DNA of 64,000 bases from Rhizobium sp. BK418 (GTDB lineage Bacteria; Pseudomonadota; Alphaproteobacteria; Rhizobiales; Rhizobiaceae). The notes under the pieces are model-generated. The model worked only from the letters and a program-made list of their open reading frames with translations. It was not told the origin of the DNA and did not search any database. Within the stretch, counting starts at the first letter, position 1; every line of letters starts with the position of its first letter. Shown in pieces: positions 54,255 to 63,260 of this stretch. The DNA lies in the NCBI RefSeq assembly GCF_004341105.1, contig NZ_SLZK01000002.1:490310-554309 (forward strand), read 5' to 3'. A program made the position numbers and the translations under genes.

Positions 54255-56771
54255 ATGGCGCTCGAAACCTATCAGGCGAAACGTGATTTCAAGATCACGC
54301 CAGAGCCGCGCGGCAAACAAGGCCGCGCGAAGGGCAATAGCTTCGTCATCCAGAAGCACGACGCCACGCGCCTGCATTATGATTTTCGCCTTGAGATGGA
54401 TGGCGTGCTGAAAAGCTGGGCTGTCACCAAAGGCCCGAGCCTCAATCCGGAAGACAAGCGCCTCGCCGTCCATGTGGAGGACCACCCCCTCTCCTACGGC
54501 GATTTCGAAGGCACCATTCCAAAGGGCCAATATGGCGGCGGCACTGTGATCGTCTGGGACCGCGGCACCTGGACGCCGCTCGGCGACCCGCATAAGGCCT
54601 ACCGCAAAGGCCACATGGAGTTCGAGCTCGACGGCGAGAAGCTTAGGGGGCGCTGGCATCTGGTGCGTATGCACGGAAAACCCGGCGAGAAGCGCGAGAA
54701 CTGGCTGCTGATCAAGGGGGACGACGTGGAGGCCCGGCACGAGGGCGCGCCCGATATCCTCGAAGAGCGACCAGAATCGGCCAAAACCGGGCGGCAACTC
54801 GAGGAGGTCGCAAAGAATCCGGACGCCATGTGGCAGTCCAAGCCAAAGGGCGGCAAGGCGGTTGTGACCGAAGCACGCTCGCAGAAGGCACGCCCTCGTA
54901 TCGCCGCAAAGCGCGACTGGCCGAGGGGCGCGAAAAAGGCGGCCATGCCCGACTTCACCGAACCGGAGCTTGCCAAGCTCAAACCAAAGCCGCCGATCGG
55001 CGAGCGCTGGATCCATGAGATCAAGTTCGACGGCTACCGGCTGCAGGTGAAGATCAAGGACGGGCGCGTGACGATGCTGACGCGCGGTGGGCTCGACTGG
55101 ACGGAGAAATTCGGCAAGCACATTGTCGATGCCTTTGCCTCCCTGCCGGTCGCAACGGCTGTTATCGACGGAGAACTCGTCGTCGAGCGCGATACCGGCG
55201 CCTCGGATTTCTCCGCCCTGCAACAGGATCTCAGCGAGGGCCGTTACGACCGCTTCGTCTTCTACGCCTTCGATCTGCTCTATCTTGACGGTTACAGTTT
55301 GCTGGACGTAGGCCTTCTCGAACGCAAAAATTTGCTGGAAAAGCTGCTGTCCAACGACAGTGGTAAGCTGCGCTACAGCGCGCATTTCAATGAGAATGGC
55401 GGCCTGGTGCTTGAGCACGCCTGTCGGCTCAGCCTCGAAGGTGTCGTCTCGAAACACCGCGACAGCAAATATGTGTCCGGCCGAAACGGCGAATGGATCA
55501 AATCGAAGTGCTCGCAGCGCCAGGAATTCGTCATCGGCGGCTATGTGCCTTCCACTTCGACGAAGAATGCCATCGGGTCGCTCGCCATGGGCTATTACCA
55601 AGACGGCGCCCTGAAGCATGTCGGCCGCGTCGGCACCGGCTATACGGTCGCGACGGCGCAGATGCTTTACGAGCGGCTATCGGCGATGGAGATGAAACAG
55701 AATTCCTTCGACGATAAGCTGACAGCAGAGGAACGGCGCGGCCTGCATTACGTCAAGCCGCAGCTCGTTGCCGAAGTGGAGTTCCGCGCCTGGTCGGCCG
55801 ATGGTAATCTGCGCCACGCGGCTTTCCGCGGATTGCGAGAGGACAAGCCGGCAAAGGATGTTGGGCGCGAGATGGAAAAGACGACGGCGAAAAACCTGCC
55901 GGAATCGGCAGTGCAGCTCACTCATCCCGACCGTATCTATTGGCCGGATGAGGGCGTTACCAAAGAAGGCCTCGCGGATTATTACGCGCAGGTCTGGCAC
56001 TTCATGGCGCCTTATGTCGTCAACCGGCCGTTGGCGCTCCTGCGCCTGCCAGATGGCATTTCCGGCCACCAGCGCTTCTTCCAGAAACATGCCTGGAAGG
56101 GCATGAATGACCATATCGAGCAAATTACCGACCCCAAGGACAAGAGCGGTGAAAAGCTGCTGCGCATTACCGATTTCGATGGTCTCGTAGCGCTGGTGCA
56201 ATCGGCCGTGCTGGAAATCCATCCCTGGGGCGCGACAACGGACAATTGGGAAAAGCCAGACATGATCACCATGGACCTCGACCCCGGCGAGGACGTGCCA
56301 TGGGAAAATGTGATATCTGCGGCTTATGAACTGAAGGAGCGCATCGAGGGCGAAGGCCTCGCAGCCTTCGTCAAGACATCCGGCGGCAAAGGGCTACACG
56401 TGGTGACGCCACTGGAGCCCAAAGCCGGATGGGAGGAGGTGAAAGCCTTTGCCAAATGGCTTGCAGACAGCATGTCTGAGGATGATCCCGATCACTATCT
56501 AGCAACTGCGACCAAGGCAAAACGCAGCGGCAAGATTTTCATTGATTATCTCCGCAACGGTCGCGGCAATACTGCCGTTGCTGCTTATTCCGCACGCGCT
56601 CGTCCGGGTGCTGCCGTGTCCATGCCGCTGGAATGGAGCGAACTGACCACCGAAATCGGTCCTGCCTATTTCACCGTTGATAACACGCCGGCACGGCTGC
56701 AGGCGCTTTCCAAGGATCCGTGGGATGGGTTCTTTGCCGCGGCAAAGCCGCTTCGAAAGCGGAAGCGATAG
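54255..56771 (+). CDS. ligD: ATP-dependent DNA ligase LigD (three-domain)
   Basis: An 838-residue end-joining enzyme. The 3'-phosphoesterase domain comes first (about 30-190; VIQKHDATRLHYDFRLEMDG; GTIPKGQYGGGTVIVWDRGT). The ligase domain has the nucleotidyl-lysine K257 (EIKFDGYRL) and LSLEGVVSKH. The primase-polymerase domain is last (about 550-830; IHPWGATTDNWEKPDM; MDLDPGEDVPW; KTSGGKGLHVV). This order is the Pseudomonas/rhizobial type rather than the mycobacterial one. It is translated right after ku. Confidence 0.96.
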   Translation: MALETYQAKRDFKITPEPRGKQGRAKGNSFVIQKHDATRLHYDFRLEMDGVLKSWAVTKGPSLNPEDKRLAVHVEDHPLSYGDFEGTIPKGQYGGGTVIVWDRGTWTPLGDPHKAYRKGHMEFELDGEKLRGRWHLVRMHGKPGEKRENWLLIKGDDVEARHEGAPDILEERPESAKTGRQLEEVAKNPDAMWQSKPKGGKAVVTEARSQKARPRIAAKRDWPRGAKKAAMPDFTEPELAKLKPKPPIGERWIHEIKFDGYRLQVKIKDGRVTMLTRGGLDWTEKFGKHIVDAFASLPVATAVIDGELVVERDTGASDFSALQQDLSEGRYDRFVFYAFDLLYLDGYSLLDVGLLERKNLLEKLLSNDSGKLRYSAHFNENGGLVLEHACRLSLEGVVSKHRDSKYVSGRNGEWIKSKCSQRQEFVIGGYVPSTSTKNAIGSLAMGYYQDGALKHVGRVGTGYTVATAQMLYERLSAMEMKQNSFDDKLTAEERRGLHYVKPQLVAEVEFRAWSADGNLRHAAFRGLREDKPAKDVGREMEKTTAKNLPESAVQLTHPDRIYWPDEGVTKEGLADYYAQVWHFMAPYVVNRPLALLRLPDGISGHQRFFQKHAWKGMNDHIEQITDPKDKSGEKLLRITDFDGLVALVQSAVLEIHPWGATTDNWEKPDMITMDLDPGEDVPWENVISAAYELKERIEGEGLAAFVKTSGGKGLHVVTPLEPKAGWEEVKAFAKWLADSMSEDDPDHYLATATKAKRSGKIFIDYLRNGRGNTAVAAYSARARPGAAVSMPLEWSELTTEIGPAYFTVDNTPARLQALSKDPWDGFFAAAKPLRKRKR

Positions 56772-56787
56772 GCTTCGCTCCTATCGC
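56765..56787. terminator. Hairpin covering the stop codons of ligD and the second ku
   Basis: An 8-bp inverted repeat (GCGATAGG at 56765-56772 with CCTATCGC at 56780-56787) and a 7-base loop. The TAG of ligD (56769-56771) and the TAG of the convergent ku (56783-56781) lie in opposite arms. T-runs are weak, so it may be a modest bidirectional terminator. Confidence 0.45.
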
Positions 56788-57587
56788 GGCTTTCCGCGCC
56801 CGCTTTCGGCCGCGAGGCTCTTTTTCATAGCATCCATAATATTGATGACGTTGCCCGTCGATTTGACCGGGGCGGGCTTGCGAACTGGTGCTGCTTTCTT
56901 GAAGCTCTTCTCCTTGCCACGGATCAGTGCCTTCAGCCGCTTCTGAACCGGATCCTGAACCAGGGATGGGCTCCAGTCCTTTGTCTTTTCCTTGACCAGT
57001 TTTTTCATGAGAGTCAGCAACGCGCTATCGACCTTCGCCTTCATGTCGAGTTCGGCCGCCGGTTCGCGGAGTTCATCGCCGTAACGCAGCGTCCACAGAA
57101 TGATGCCCTTGTCCTGCGGCTCCAGGAGTACGGCGCGTTCGCGTCGATAGAGCACCAGCCGGGCAATGCCGACCACGTCATTGGCGCGCATCGCCTCGCG
57201 GATCACACAGAAGGCTTCGGTGCCGACCTTGTCTTCCGGCGCCAGGAAATGCGGCTTGTCGTACCAGATCCAGTCGATCGATCCGCGCGGCACGAAACTG
57301 TCGATATCGATGGTGCGGGTGCTTTCCAGCCCTACTTCCTCGATCTCCTCGTCTTCAAGGAGAACATAGTCATCCTCGCCGCGCGGATAACCCTTTACCT
57401 GATCCTTTTCGGCGACAGGTTTATGCGTGACGCTATCGACATAGCGGCTTTCGGCACGGTTCTTCGTCGCGCGGTTCAATACATGAAACCGCACCTTGCT
57501 CGACTCCGTCGTCGCCGGCGTCAGGGAAACGGACGCGGTGACAAGGGAGAGCTTGAGATAACCTTTCCAGAACGCTTGCCGGGCCAT
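56781..57587 (-). CDS. ku: Ku end-binding protein (second copy)
   Basis: A 268-residue Ku (QAFWKGYLKLSLVTASVSLT; KPVAEKDQVKGYPRGEDDYV; FVPRGSIDWIWYDKPHFLAP), clearly a paralogue of the first copy but diverged along its length. The basic tail (about 225-268) is rich in Lys. It is convergent with ligD and separated by 9 bases. S. meliloti carries several ku genes, so multiple copies are normal in the group; which copy works with this LigD is not shown. Confidence 0.94.
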   Translation of the reverse strand: MARQAFWKGYLKLSLVTASVSLTPATTESSKVRFHVLNRATKNRAESRYVDSVTHKPVAEKDQVKGYPRGEDDYVLLEDEEIEEVGLESTRTIDIDSFVPRGSIDWIWYDKPHFLAPEDKVGTEAFCVIREAMRANDVVGIARLVLYRRERAVLLEPQDKGIILWTLRYGDELREPAAELDMKAKVDSALLTLMKKLVKEKTKDWSPSLVQDPVQKRLKALIRGKEKSFKKAAPVRKPAPVKSTGNVINIMDAMKKSLAAESGRGKPR

Positions 57588-57777
57588 TCGCCATAAACGG
57601 AAATAGTCGCGCGAGGTTCCGCCCGAAAGTATCTGTCGAGCAAAAATTCCGGTTTAGCGGCGAAGCTGCTATGAAGAGCAACGGCTTGGCGCGTGAGACC
57701 ATCACATATGCGCTTCGACAACTTCCTGACACGATTTGGTATCAACTGGTTCCATGTCGTTATGAGCAGGCAAGCAA

Positions 57778-58011
57778 ATGCGAAAAGAAGATGTCTATCG
57801 GGCGAAATGGATCGCTCTCGTGCTCACATTGTTTTTCGGCGCGATGATATCCTACGCGAAATTCGCTGGATTGTTTCCACCGCCGAATTTGGACGACGAG
57901 GCCCAATATGGACCGCCGGGTTGGTTCTCGAGCTTCGATCTCGGACCACCGCCATTCCTCCGCCCGCCGGAATTCCGACCGGTTAAAGAGCCGCACGACA
58001 TTTCCGTTTGA
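57778..58011 (+). CDS. Small membrane protein with Pro-rich tail
   Basis: A 77-residue open frame: MRKEDVYRAKWIALVLTLFF, a hydrophobic helix at about 12-30, then a Pro/Gly/Phe-rich tail (SSFDLGPPPFLRPPEFRPVK). An AGGCAAG-type site precedes the ATG. The frame composition and single-helix pattern look real, but no family is recognised. An overlapping minus-strand frame is considered a shadow. Confidence 0.45.
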   Translation: MRKEDVYRAKWIALVLTLFFGAMISYAKFAGLFPPPNLDDEAQYGPPGWFSSFDLGPPPFLRPPEFRPVKEPHDISV

Positions 58012-58252
58012 ACGAAGCATCTCCGGACGAGCCCGTCCCGGGCGAAATAACTGCGTCCATTCAACGAGCGGCTTTTGAGCAAAATGAAGGGCTCCCACTC
58101 AATACTCGGCGAGCCCCCCGCATCGGGTTCGGTCCTAGTAATCCTACTACCGCCGCATAGCTACTTTCCTCGCCGCGCTACCGATTCGCAACTCATCCAA
58201 AAGGGCTAGGCGTCACGCAGCCCCTTCAGTATGTTAGGCGGCGGGTCACGGT

Positions 58253-58516
58253 TTATTGGAGAACGGTGATAACTGTGACGTCCGCTTCGTCCGCAGCTCG
58301 CATGATCGCTTCCCGGAGTCGGTCCGCATCCGCCTTGCCAGTCATCACATCCAGACAGGCTTTTACGGCAGATAGAAACTCCTCGCCATCGTCGGACGGC
58401 CAGTCTCTCATCAAGGCGTTGGCAGCTTCTCCAACCGTGCGAACAGTCATGCGTTCGCCCCTGTCCTTGAAGACAAGGATAAGTGGAGCGAATTCGGCCG
58501 AGGTGTCCCATTTCAT
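58253..58516 (-). CDS. DUF982 protein
   Basis: An 87-residue protein (start 58516, MKWDTSAEFAPLILVFKD). The pattern V-R-T-V-G-E-A-A-N-A-L-M-R-D-W-P, then FLSAVKACLDVMTGKADADRL and AIMRAADEADV, matches DUF982, a family expanded in rhizobia and of unknown function. AGGAACC lies 8-10 bases upstream. It is flanked by short non-coding stretches of 241 and 293 bases in which I see nothing else. Confidence 0.75.
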   Translation of the reverse strand: MKWDTSAEFAPLILVFKDRGERMTVRTVGEAANALMRDWPSDDGEEFLSAVKACLDVMTGKADADRLREAIMRAADEADVTVITVLQ

Positions 58517-58809
58517 GGCACTTGGTTCCTGATGGGAAAATATATTGGTAACCACTGCAAGAGGTGTGCCACCGGCGCGCGTAGATGAATGCGGTTACCT
58601 GTTAGGGTCGTTTGACGCTGCGTTTCGCGATCATCGAGGCCAATTCGAACGCTTAATCGAATGGGCAAAACATCGTAGGGAGAAAAGCTGACACAGGCTC
58701 ATCAAATCCTGTGGGCCGATCTTGGCGCCGCTGCCATCGCAGCTATCACGACGTCTAAGAGAATGTCTTTTGGCGCGCAGGAAATGGCTAATCACACAGA
58801 AAGATCAGA

Positions 58810-58885
58810 TGGTGCCCAGGACCGGAATCGAACCAGTGACACGCGGATTTTCAATCCGCTGCTCTACCAACTGAGCTACCTGGGC
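58810..58885 (-). tRNA. tRNA-Phe (anticodon GAA)
   Basis: A complete 76-base cloverleaf on the minus strand. The acceptor stem is GCCCAGG with CCTGGGC, the D-arm GCTCAGTTGGTAGAGC, and the anticodon stem GCGGA/TCCGC around TTGAAAA with GAA at positions 34-36. The T-loop is TTCGATT and the CCA end (58812-58810) is encoded. Confidence 0.97.
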
Positions 58886-59062
58886 TAACCACGCTTCTTG
58901 AGAAGCATTCCGCTTTGGAATGTCGGGGCCTTGGTGCACCCCGGAAGCGAGCGGGGTTATAGCATCTTGTTCGCCCATGGCAAGCATCAAATGATAGTTT
59001 TTTGACGGCCCCGAAGTTTTTGGCGATTTGCGAGGAAAAATAAGAGCTTCGCCGTGGAAAAC

Positions 59063-59275
59063 CTAGTTTTCCTCATCCGGATAATCCGCCTTCGTTTCGT
59101 CGTCGGCGACAGGAATGGCATAGGAGCCCGTCAGCCAGCGCGACAGGTCCACTTCGCGGCAACGATTGGAGCAGAAGGGATAGTGTTCACGGTTCGACGG
59201 TTTGCCGCATTCCGGGCAGGGACGTGTCTTACGCAACGGCTCAACCTTGCCGCCGGTCTTCATTTCATCAGACAT
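59063..59275 (-). CDS. yacG: DNA gyrase inhibitor YacG
   Basis: A 70-residue zinc-binding protein. Four Cys ligands sit in RPCPECGKPS and FCSNRCREVD, followed by the family signature VDLSRWLTGSYAIPV and an acidic tail. YacG binds GyrB and inhibits gyrase. It is the last minus-strand gene of the infA-maf-yacG group, 122 bases after maf. Confidence 0.93.
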   Translation of the reverse strand: MSDEMKTGGKVEPLRKTRPCPECGKPSNREHYPFCSNRCREVDLSRWLTGSYAIPVADDETKADYPDEEN

Positions 59276-59397
59276 GGTTTCCTCCTACGGCATTGGCCCG
59301 AAAACTGGAACGAATTTCGGGATGCATGACGCGTAGATTCAAAAAGGTAGAACGTCCTTGGTGTGTCCGAATGGACGCACGGCGCTCTAACCGCAGA

Positions 59398-60018
59398 TCA
59401 ACCCTCGGGCCAACGGCTATGGACATCGAAGCCTTCGCCAGTCAGAAGCACGATGGTTTCATAAAGTGGCAGTCCCACGACATTTGTGTAGGAACCCACC
59501 ATTTTTTGCACAAAGGTACCTGCCAGACCCTGGATACCATAAGCGCCGGCCTTGCCGCGCCATTGGCCAGAGGCAATGTAGTTTTCGATCTCAAAGCTCG
59601 ACAGGCGTTTGAAACGCACTTTCGTCTCGACGATTTTCTGGCGCACCTTGCGGTCGGGCGTGATCAGGCAGATGCCCGTATAGACCACGTGGTTGCGGCC
59701 GGAGAGCAGGTGCAGGGAATTCGATGCCTCATCGGCGAATTCCGCTTTGCCGAGGATGCGGCGGCCGACGGCGACGACCGTATCGGCGGACAGAATGTAG
59801 CTGCCGTTCCACGTGATGTCGCCCTTGATGGCGGCAAGTGCGGCTTCCGCTTTTTCGCCCGAGAGACGGCGGGCGAGCGAGCGCGGATGCTCCGACTTCT
59901 TCGGCGTCTCGTCTATATCCATCGGCAGCAGACGCGAGGGCTCGATGCCGGCCTGATTGAGCAGATCGACGCGGCGGGGCGAGCCCGAGGCCAGAATGAG
60001 CTTGTATTTCAGCGCCAT
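59398..60018 (-). CDS. maf: Maf-family nucleotide pyrophosphatase
   Basis: A 206-residue Maf. The start at 60018 ([20 protein letters not shown]) puts the ASGSPRR phosphate-binding motif at the normal N-terminal position; the frame is open for 19 more codons. [14 protein letters not shown] and [11 protein letters not shown] are the other family motifs. Maf proteins hydrolyse nucleoside triphosphates, including modified ones. It follows infA by 59 bases. Confidence 0.94.
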   Translation of the reverse strand: MALKYKLILASGSPRRVDLLNQAGIEPSRLLPMDIDETPKKSEHPRSLARRLSGEKAEAALAAIKGDITWNGSYILSADTVVAVGRRILGKAEFADEASNSLHLLSGRNHVVYTGICLITPDRKVRQKIVETKVRFKRLSSFEIENYIASGQWRGKAGAYGIQGLAGTFVQKMVGSYTNVVGLPLYETIVLLTGEGFDVHSRWPEG

Positions 60019-60077
60019 GGAACCTCGACCATCGGCAGGCGGGAGCAGAAGCTCTTTGGGAGCTTCGCAGACCAAGC

Positions 60078-60296
60078 TTACTTGAAGCGGTAGGTGATGC
60101 GGCCCTTCGTCAGGTCGTAGGGCGTCATTTCGACCAGAACCTTGTCGCCGGCGAGAACGCGGATGCGGTTCTTGCGCATGCGGCCGGCGGTATGAGCTAT
60201 GATCTCATGCTCGTTTTCGAGCTTCACGCGGAACGTCGCATTCGGCAGAAGTTCGGTTACGATACCCGGGAATTCGAGGACTTCTTCTTTCGGCAT
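60078..60296 (-). CDS. infA: Translation initiation factor IF-1
   Basis: A 72-residue IF-1 ([20 protein letters not shown], then [20 protein letters not shown]), the standard S1-like OB fold that occupies the ribosomal A site during initiation. The start at 60296 gives exactly the family length; the longer open frame adds unrelated sequence. About 120 bases separate it from the upstream phosphatase gene, which may hold its own promoter. Confidence 0.98.
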   Translation of the reverse strand: MPKEEVLEFPGIVTELLPNATFRVKLENEHEIIAHTAGRMRKNRIRVLAGDKVLVEMTPYDLTKGRITYRFK

Positions 60297-60416
60297 ATAA
60301 GGGTTTTCTTCCTGTGTGTTGGGTAAAAAGGCGCAAGGCGCCTGAAAATTTGCGCGGAAACTACACAATCAACGGGGATTTGTGAACCTCGTAGATCGGG
60401 CTTTCCGACTTTTGTT

Positions 60417-60899
60417 TCACGCCGATTGTGCGGCGATGCCATTTCTCTTGAGTAGCCGGCTTTCGATAAGGCCGGCCAGGTGATCGCGAACCTCGCGATA
60501 ACCATCCAATATCTGCTCGCGCGTACCGGTCGCCACTGTCGGATCCATGGTCGGCCAGTAGACGACATCGACGGCGTTGGAACGTGTCAGTTCGAGCGCT
60601 GCGTGATGAGCCTGCGGTGAAAGCGTAATGATGAGGTCGAAATAGTCGTCCTCGAGCTCCTCCAGCGTCTGCGGCTGCCGGCGGCCAAGTGAAAGGCCGA
60701 TTTCCTCCAGCACGACGTCGACGAAAGGATCGCGCTCGCCGGCGCGAACGCCAGCAGACCTTATATAGGTATTGGCAGGCAGAATGCTACGGGCGATCGC
60801 TTCCGCCATCGGCGACCGGATGACATTCAGCCCGCACATGAAGAGGATGGCGCCCGGTCGTTTTCCATCCTCCGCTTCGACGTGCGGTCCCATCGCCAT
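60417..60899 (-). CDS. Low-molecular-weight phosphotyrosine phosphatase-like protein
   Basis: A 160-residue protein. The P-loop is C-G-L-N-V-I-R-S (LFMCGLNVIRSPMAEAIAR), fitting C-x5-R-[ST] but not the common C-L-G-N-I-C-R-S. VVYWPTMDPT supplies the late Asp of the family. The start at 60899 makes the TGATG one-base overlap with the upstream gene; 60911 is an alternative. Could also be read as arsenate-reductase-like, which shares the fold. Confidence 0.82.
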   Translation of the reverse strand: MAMGPHVEAEDGKRPGAILFMCGLNVIRSPMAEAIARSILPANTYIRSAGVRAGERDPFVDVVLEEIGLSLGRRQPQTLEELEDDYFDLIITLSPQAHHAALELTRSNAVDVVYWPTMDPTVATGTREQILDGYREVRDHLAGLIESRLLKRNGIAAQSA

Positions 60900-61372
60900 C
60901 ACCCGCGCCAATAGAGTACGCAGACAAGCGTGAAGAGGCGTCGGGCCGTATCGAAATCGACGTCGATCTTGCCGGAGAGCCGGTCCTTCAGGGTCTGCGA
61001 GCCTTCGTTGTGGATGCCGCGCCTGCCCATGTCGATCGCTTCGATTCGGCTCGGCGAAGCCGAACGAATCGCCTCGTAATAGCTTTCGCAGATCATGAAA
61101 TAGTCCTTCACGATCCGCCGGAACGGCGTCAGCGACAGGATATGGGTCGCGACATCCTCGCCCTTTTCCGTGGTGATGGAAAATACGAGCTTGGAATCGA
61201 CAAGCGAGATGTTCAGCCGGTAAGGACCGCCGGAATGGCCGACGGGGGTGAAGGAATTTTCTTCGATCAGATCGAAGATCGCGACTGCCCGCTCATGCTC
61301 GACATCGGGCGTCGAACGGCCGATCGTATCGTCAAGGACAACGTCGCAGAGCCGGAAGTCGTCCTTCGCCAT
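60899..61372 (-). CDS. UPF0262 family protein
   Basis: A 157-residue protein ([60 protein letters not shown]) matching the UPF0262 family, conserved in alphaproteobacteria and usually found beside hisD. No function is established. Start 61372 lies 4 bases after the hisD stop, and its end overlaps the phosphatase gene by one base. Confidence 0.9.
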   Translation of the reverse strand: MAKDDFRLCDVVLDDTIGRSTPDVEHERAVAIFDLIEENSFTPVGHSGGPYRLNISLVDSKLVFSITTEKGEDVATHILSLTPFRRIVKDYFMICESYYEAIRSASPSRIEAIDMGRRGIHNEGSQTLKDRLSGKIDVDFDTARRLFTLVCVLYWRG

Positions 61373-61376
61373 TCCC

Positions 61377-62675
61377 TCACCTTTCGAGGTTGAGGCGGAT
61401 CGCGACCGATCGCGCATGGGCATCGAGGCCTTCCGAAACAGCCAACGCAATCGCCGCCGGGCCGAGATTCCGAAGCTGCTGGGGGCCGAGCCGAAGGATC
61501 GAGGTGCGCTTGACGAAATCGAGAACCGAAAGGCCGGAGGAGAAACGGGCCGAACGGGCCGTCGGCAGCACGTGGTTGGAGCCGCCAACATAATCGCCGA
61601 TCACTTCGGGCGTATGGGCGCCGATGAAGATCGCGCCGGCATTGCGGATCTTGTCGACGAAGGTATCTGGATTGGCGACGGCGAGTTCCAGATGTTCGGC
61701 GGCGATGCGGTTTGCGAGCGGAATGGCGTCTTTGAGATCGGATACGAGGATGATTGCGCCAAAATCGCGCCAGCTTGTAGCGGCGGTTCCCGAACGGTTC
61801 AGCGTCTTCAGTTGCCGTTCGACGGCCGCTTCGACCGCCTTGCCAAATTCCTCGTCGTCGGTGATCAGGATGGCCTGGGAGCTTTCGTCATGCTCGGCCT
61901 GGGCTAGCAGATCAGCGGCAACCCAATCGGGATTGTTGTCCTTGTCGGCGATGACGAGCACTTCTGACGGGCCGGCGATCATATCGATACCAACAGTGCC
62001 AAACACCTGGCGTTTGGCGGCAGCGACATAGGCATTGCCAGGGCCAGTGATCTTGGCAACCGGGGCAATCGTCTCGGTGCCGTAGGCCAGCGCGGCAATC
62101 GCCTGCGCGCCACCGATGCGGTAGATTTCATTGACACCGACAAGCTTTGCAGCAGCCAGCACCGCCGGATTGACCAAACCACTGGTCGCCGGCACGGCGA
62201 TGACGATGCGATCCACACCAGCGACCTTCGCCGGGACAGCGTTCATCAAGACCGAGCTCGGATAGCTCGCCGTGCCGCCCGGCACATACAAGCCGACGGC
62301 TTCGATCGCCGTCCAGCGTGAGCCGAGGCCGACGCCCATATCGTCTTCGTAGATATCGTCCTTCGGAAGCTGACGGCGGTGATGGGATTCGATGCGCAGT
62401 GCGGCAACTTTCAGAGCGCCGAGAACCTCGGAGGGGACGACCTCGACGGCTTTCTCGATTTCTTCTTCGGTGACGCGCATCGGCACAGTGGAAAAATCGA
62501 TGCCGTCGAACTTCTTCGAATATTCGGCCAATGCGATATCGCCGCGGCTGCGCACATCATCGATGATGGCGCGCACGACGGTGTTGACGTCTTCGGAGAC
62601 CTCGCGCTTGGTTGTGAGAAAAGCCGCGAAGCGCTGCTCGAAACCATCGGATGTCTGATTGAGCCAGATTGCCAA
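61377..62675 (-). CDS. hisD: Histidinol dehydrogenase
   Basis: A 432-residue HisD, catalysing the last two oxidations of histidine synthesis (histidinol to histidine, NAD- and zinc-dependent). [30 protein letters not shown] and [17 protein letters not shown] with the conserved Glu-His are visible. The start is a TTG at 62675 ([16 protein letters not shown] when translated) with AAGGAA about 9 bases upstream; the open frame further upstream is not HisD-like. Confidence 0.96.
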   Translation of the reverse strand: MAIWLNQTSDGFEQRFAAFLTTKREVSEDVNTVVRAIIDDVRSRGDIALAEYSKKFDGIDFSTVPMRVTEEEIEKAVEVVPSEVLGALKVAALRIESHHRRQLPKDDIYEDDMGVGLGSRWTAIEAVGLYVPGGTASYPSSVLMNAVPAKVAGVDRIVIAVPATSGLVNPAVLAAAKLVGVNEIYRIGGAQAIAALAYGTETIAPVAKITGPGNAYVAAAKRQVFGTVGIDMIAGPSEVLVIADKDNNPDWVAADLLAQAEHDESSQAILITDDEEFGKAVEAAVERQLKTLNRSGTAATSWRDFGAIILVSDLKDAIPLANRIAAEHLELAVANPDTFVDKIRNAGAIFIGAHTPEVIGDYVGGSNHVLPTARSARFSSGLSVLDFVKRTSILRLGPQQLRNLGPAAIALAVSEGLDAHARSVAIRLNLER

Positions 62676-62709
62676 GACCGGAATTCCTTCTTTACTCGAA
62701 CTGTTTCGC

Positions 62710-63147
62710 TCAGGTGCCGGGATGGCGCGGTTTGGAGCCCGTTTCCCAGGCGCCGCCGATATCGGCAAGCTGCACCTCGATGCATTCGACATCGAGGGCA
62801 ATCGAGGCCGTTCCCGCCAGCGAGAGCTCGAGCGTGCCTTCCGGCCCCTCGCCCTTCTGGTCAAATTGCAGGGCGAGCAGCGACAGTACATCGTCTCGTC
62901 GGGACCGGTCGATGCCGATCGAGCGGACGGAGAGCACACGTTTGAAAACAAGCGCGGCGCGGCGGCGTTCGAAACCCTTACGCTTGCGGACTGCCTCTTC
63001 CCAAACGAAGCGGTTGACGGCGAGCGCAAATTGCTTACCGCGCGGCGACCAGTCGATATCGGCCACCTTGAAGACACTATCCTGCACATGCGCGGAAATG
63101 ACGGCGAGGTCCTCGGCATCGAGCGCAACAAGCTTCAGGTCGGTCAT
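62710..63147 (-). CDS. DUF2948 family protein
   Basis: A 145-residue protein (MTDLKLVALDAEDLAVISAH; KGFERRRAALVFKRVLSVRS; ALDVECIEVQLADIGGAWET) typical of DUF2948, an alphaproteobacterial family that lies between murA and hisD. No function is known to me. Start 63147 is the first residue of the conserved block. It precedes hisD by 34 bases. Confidence 0.88.
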   Translation of the reverse strand: MTDLKLVALDAEDLAVISAHVQDSVFKVADIDWSPRGKQFALAVNRFVWEEAVRKRKGFERRRAALVFKRVLSVRSIGIDRSRRDDVLSLLALQFDQKGEGPEGTLELSLAGTASIALDVECIEVQLADIGGAWETGSKPRHPGT

Positions 63148-63237
63148 CCAGCCTCTATCCCGTGTCTTTAAGCCGCGACTGCGGCGATCTGTCAGACAAC
63201 GGAAATAAGGCGCGGCGTCCAAATACGCAACCGGGAT

Positions 63238-63259
63238 AAAGGGCGTAGAAGCGCCCTTT
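63238..63259 (-). terminator. Terminator of murA
   Basis: A perfect 8-bp stem (AAAGGGCG at 63238-63245 with CGCCCTTT at 63252-63259) just past the murA stop. In the minus direction it ends in GCCCTTTATCCC. It separates murA from the DUF2948-hisD group. Confidence 0.7.
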
Positions 63260-63260
63260 C

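Noticed and set aside
54045..55619. Minus-strand open frame of 524 codons opposite ku and ligD
   Set aside because: It overlaps catalytic domains read clearly on the plus strand; its composition is that of a shadow frame.
58810..58885. tRNA-Phe as an attachment site of an integrated element
   Set aside because: No integrase and no direct repeat of the tRNA 3' end were found on either side within the window.
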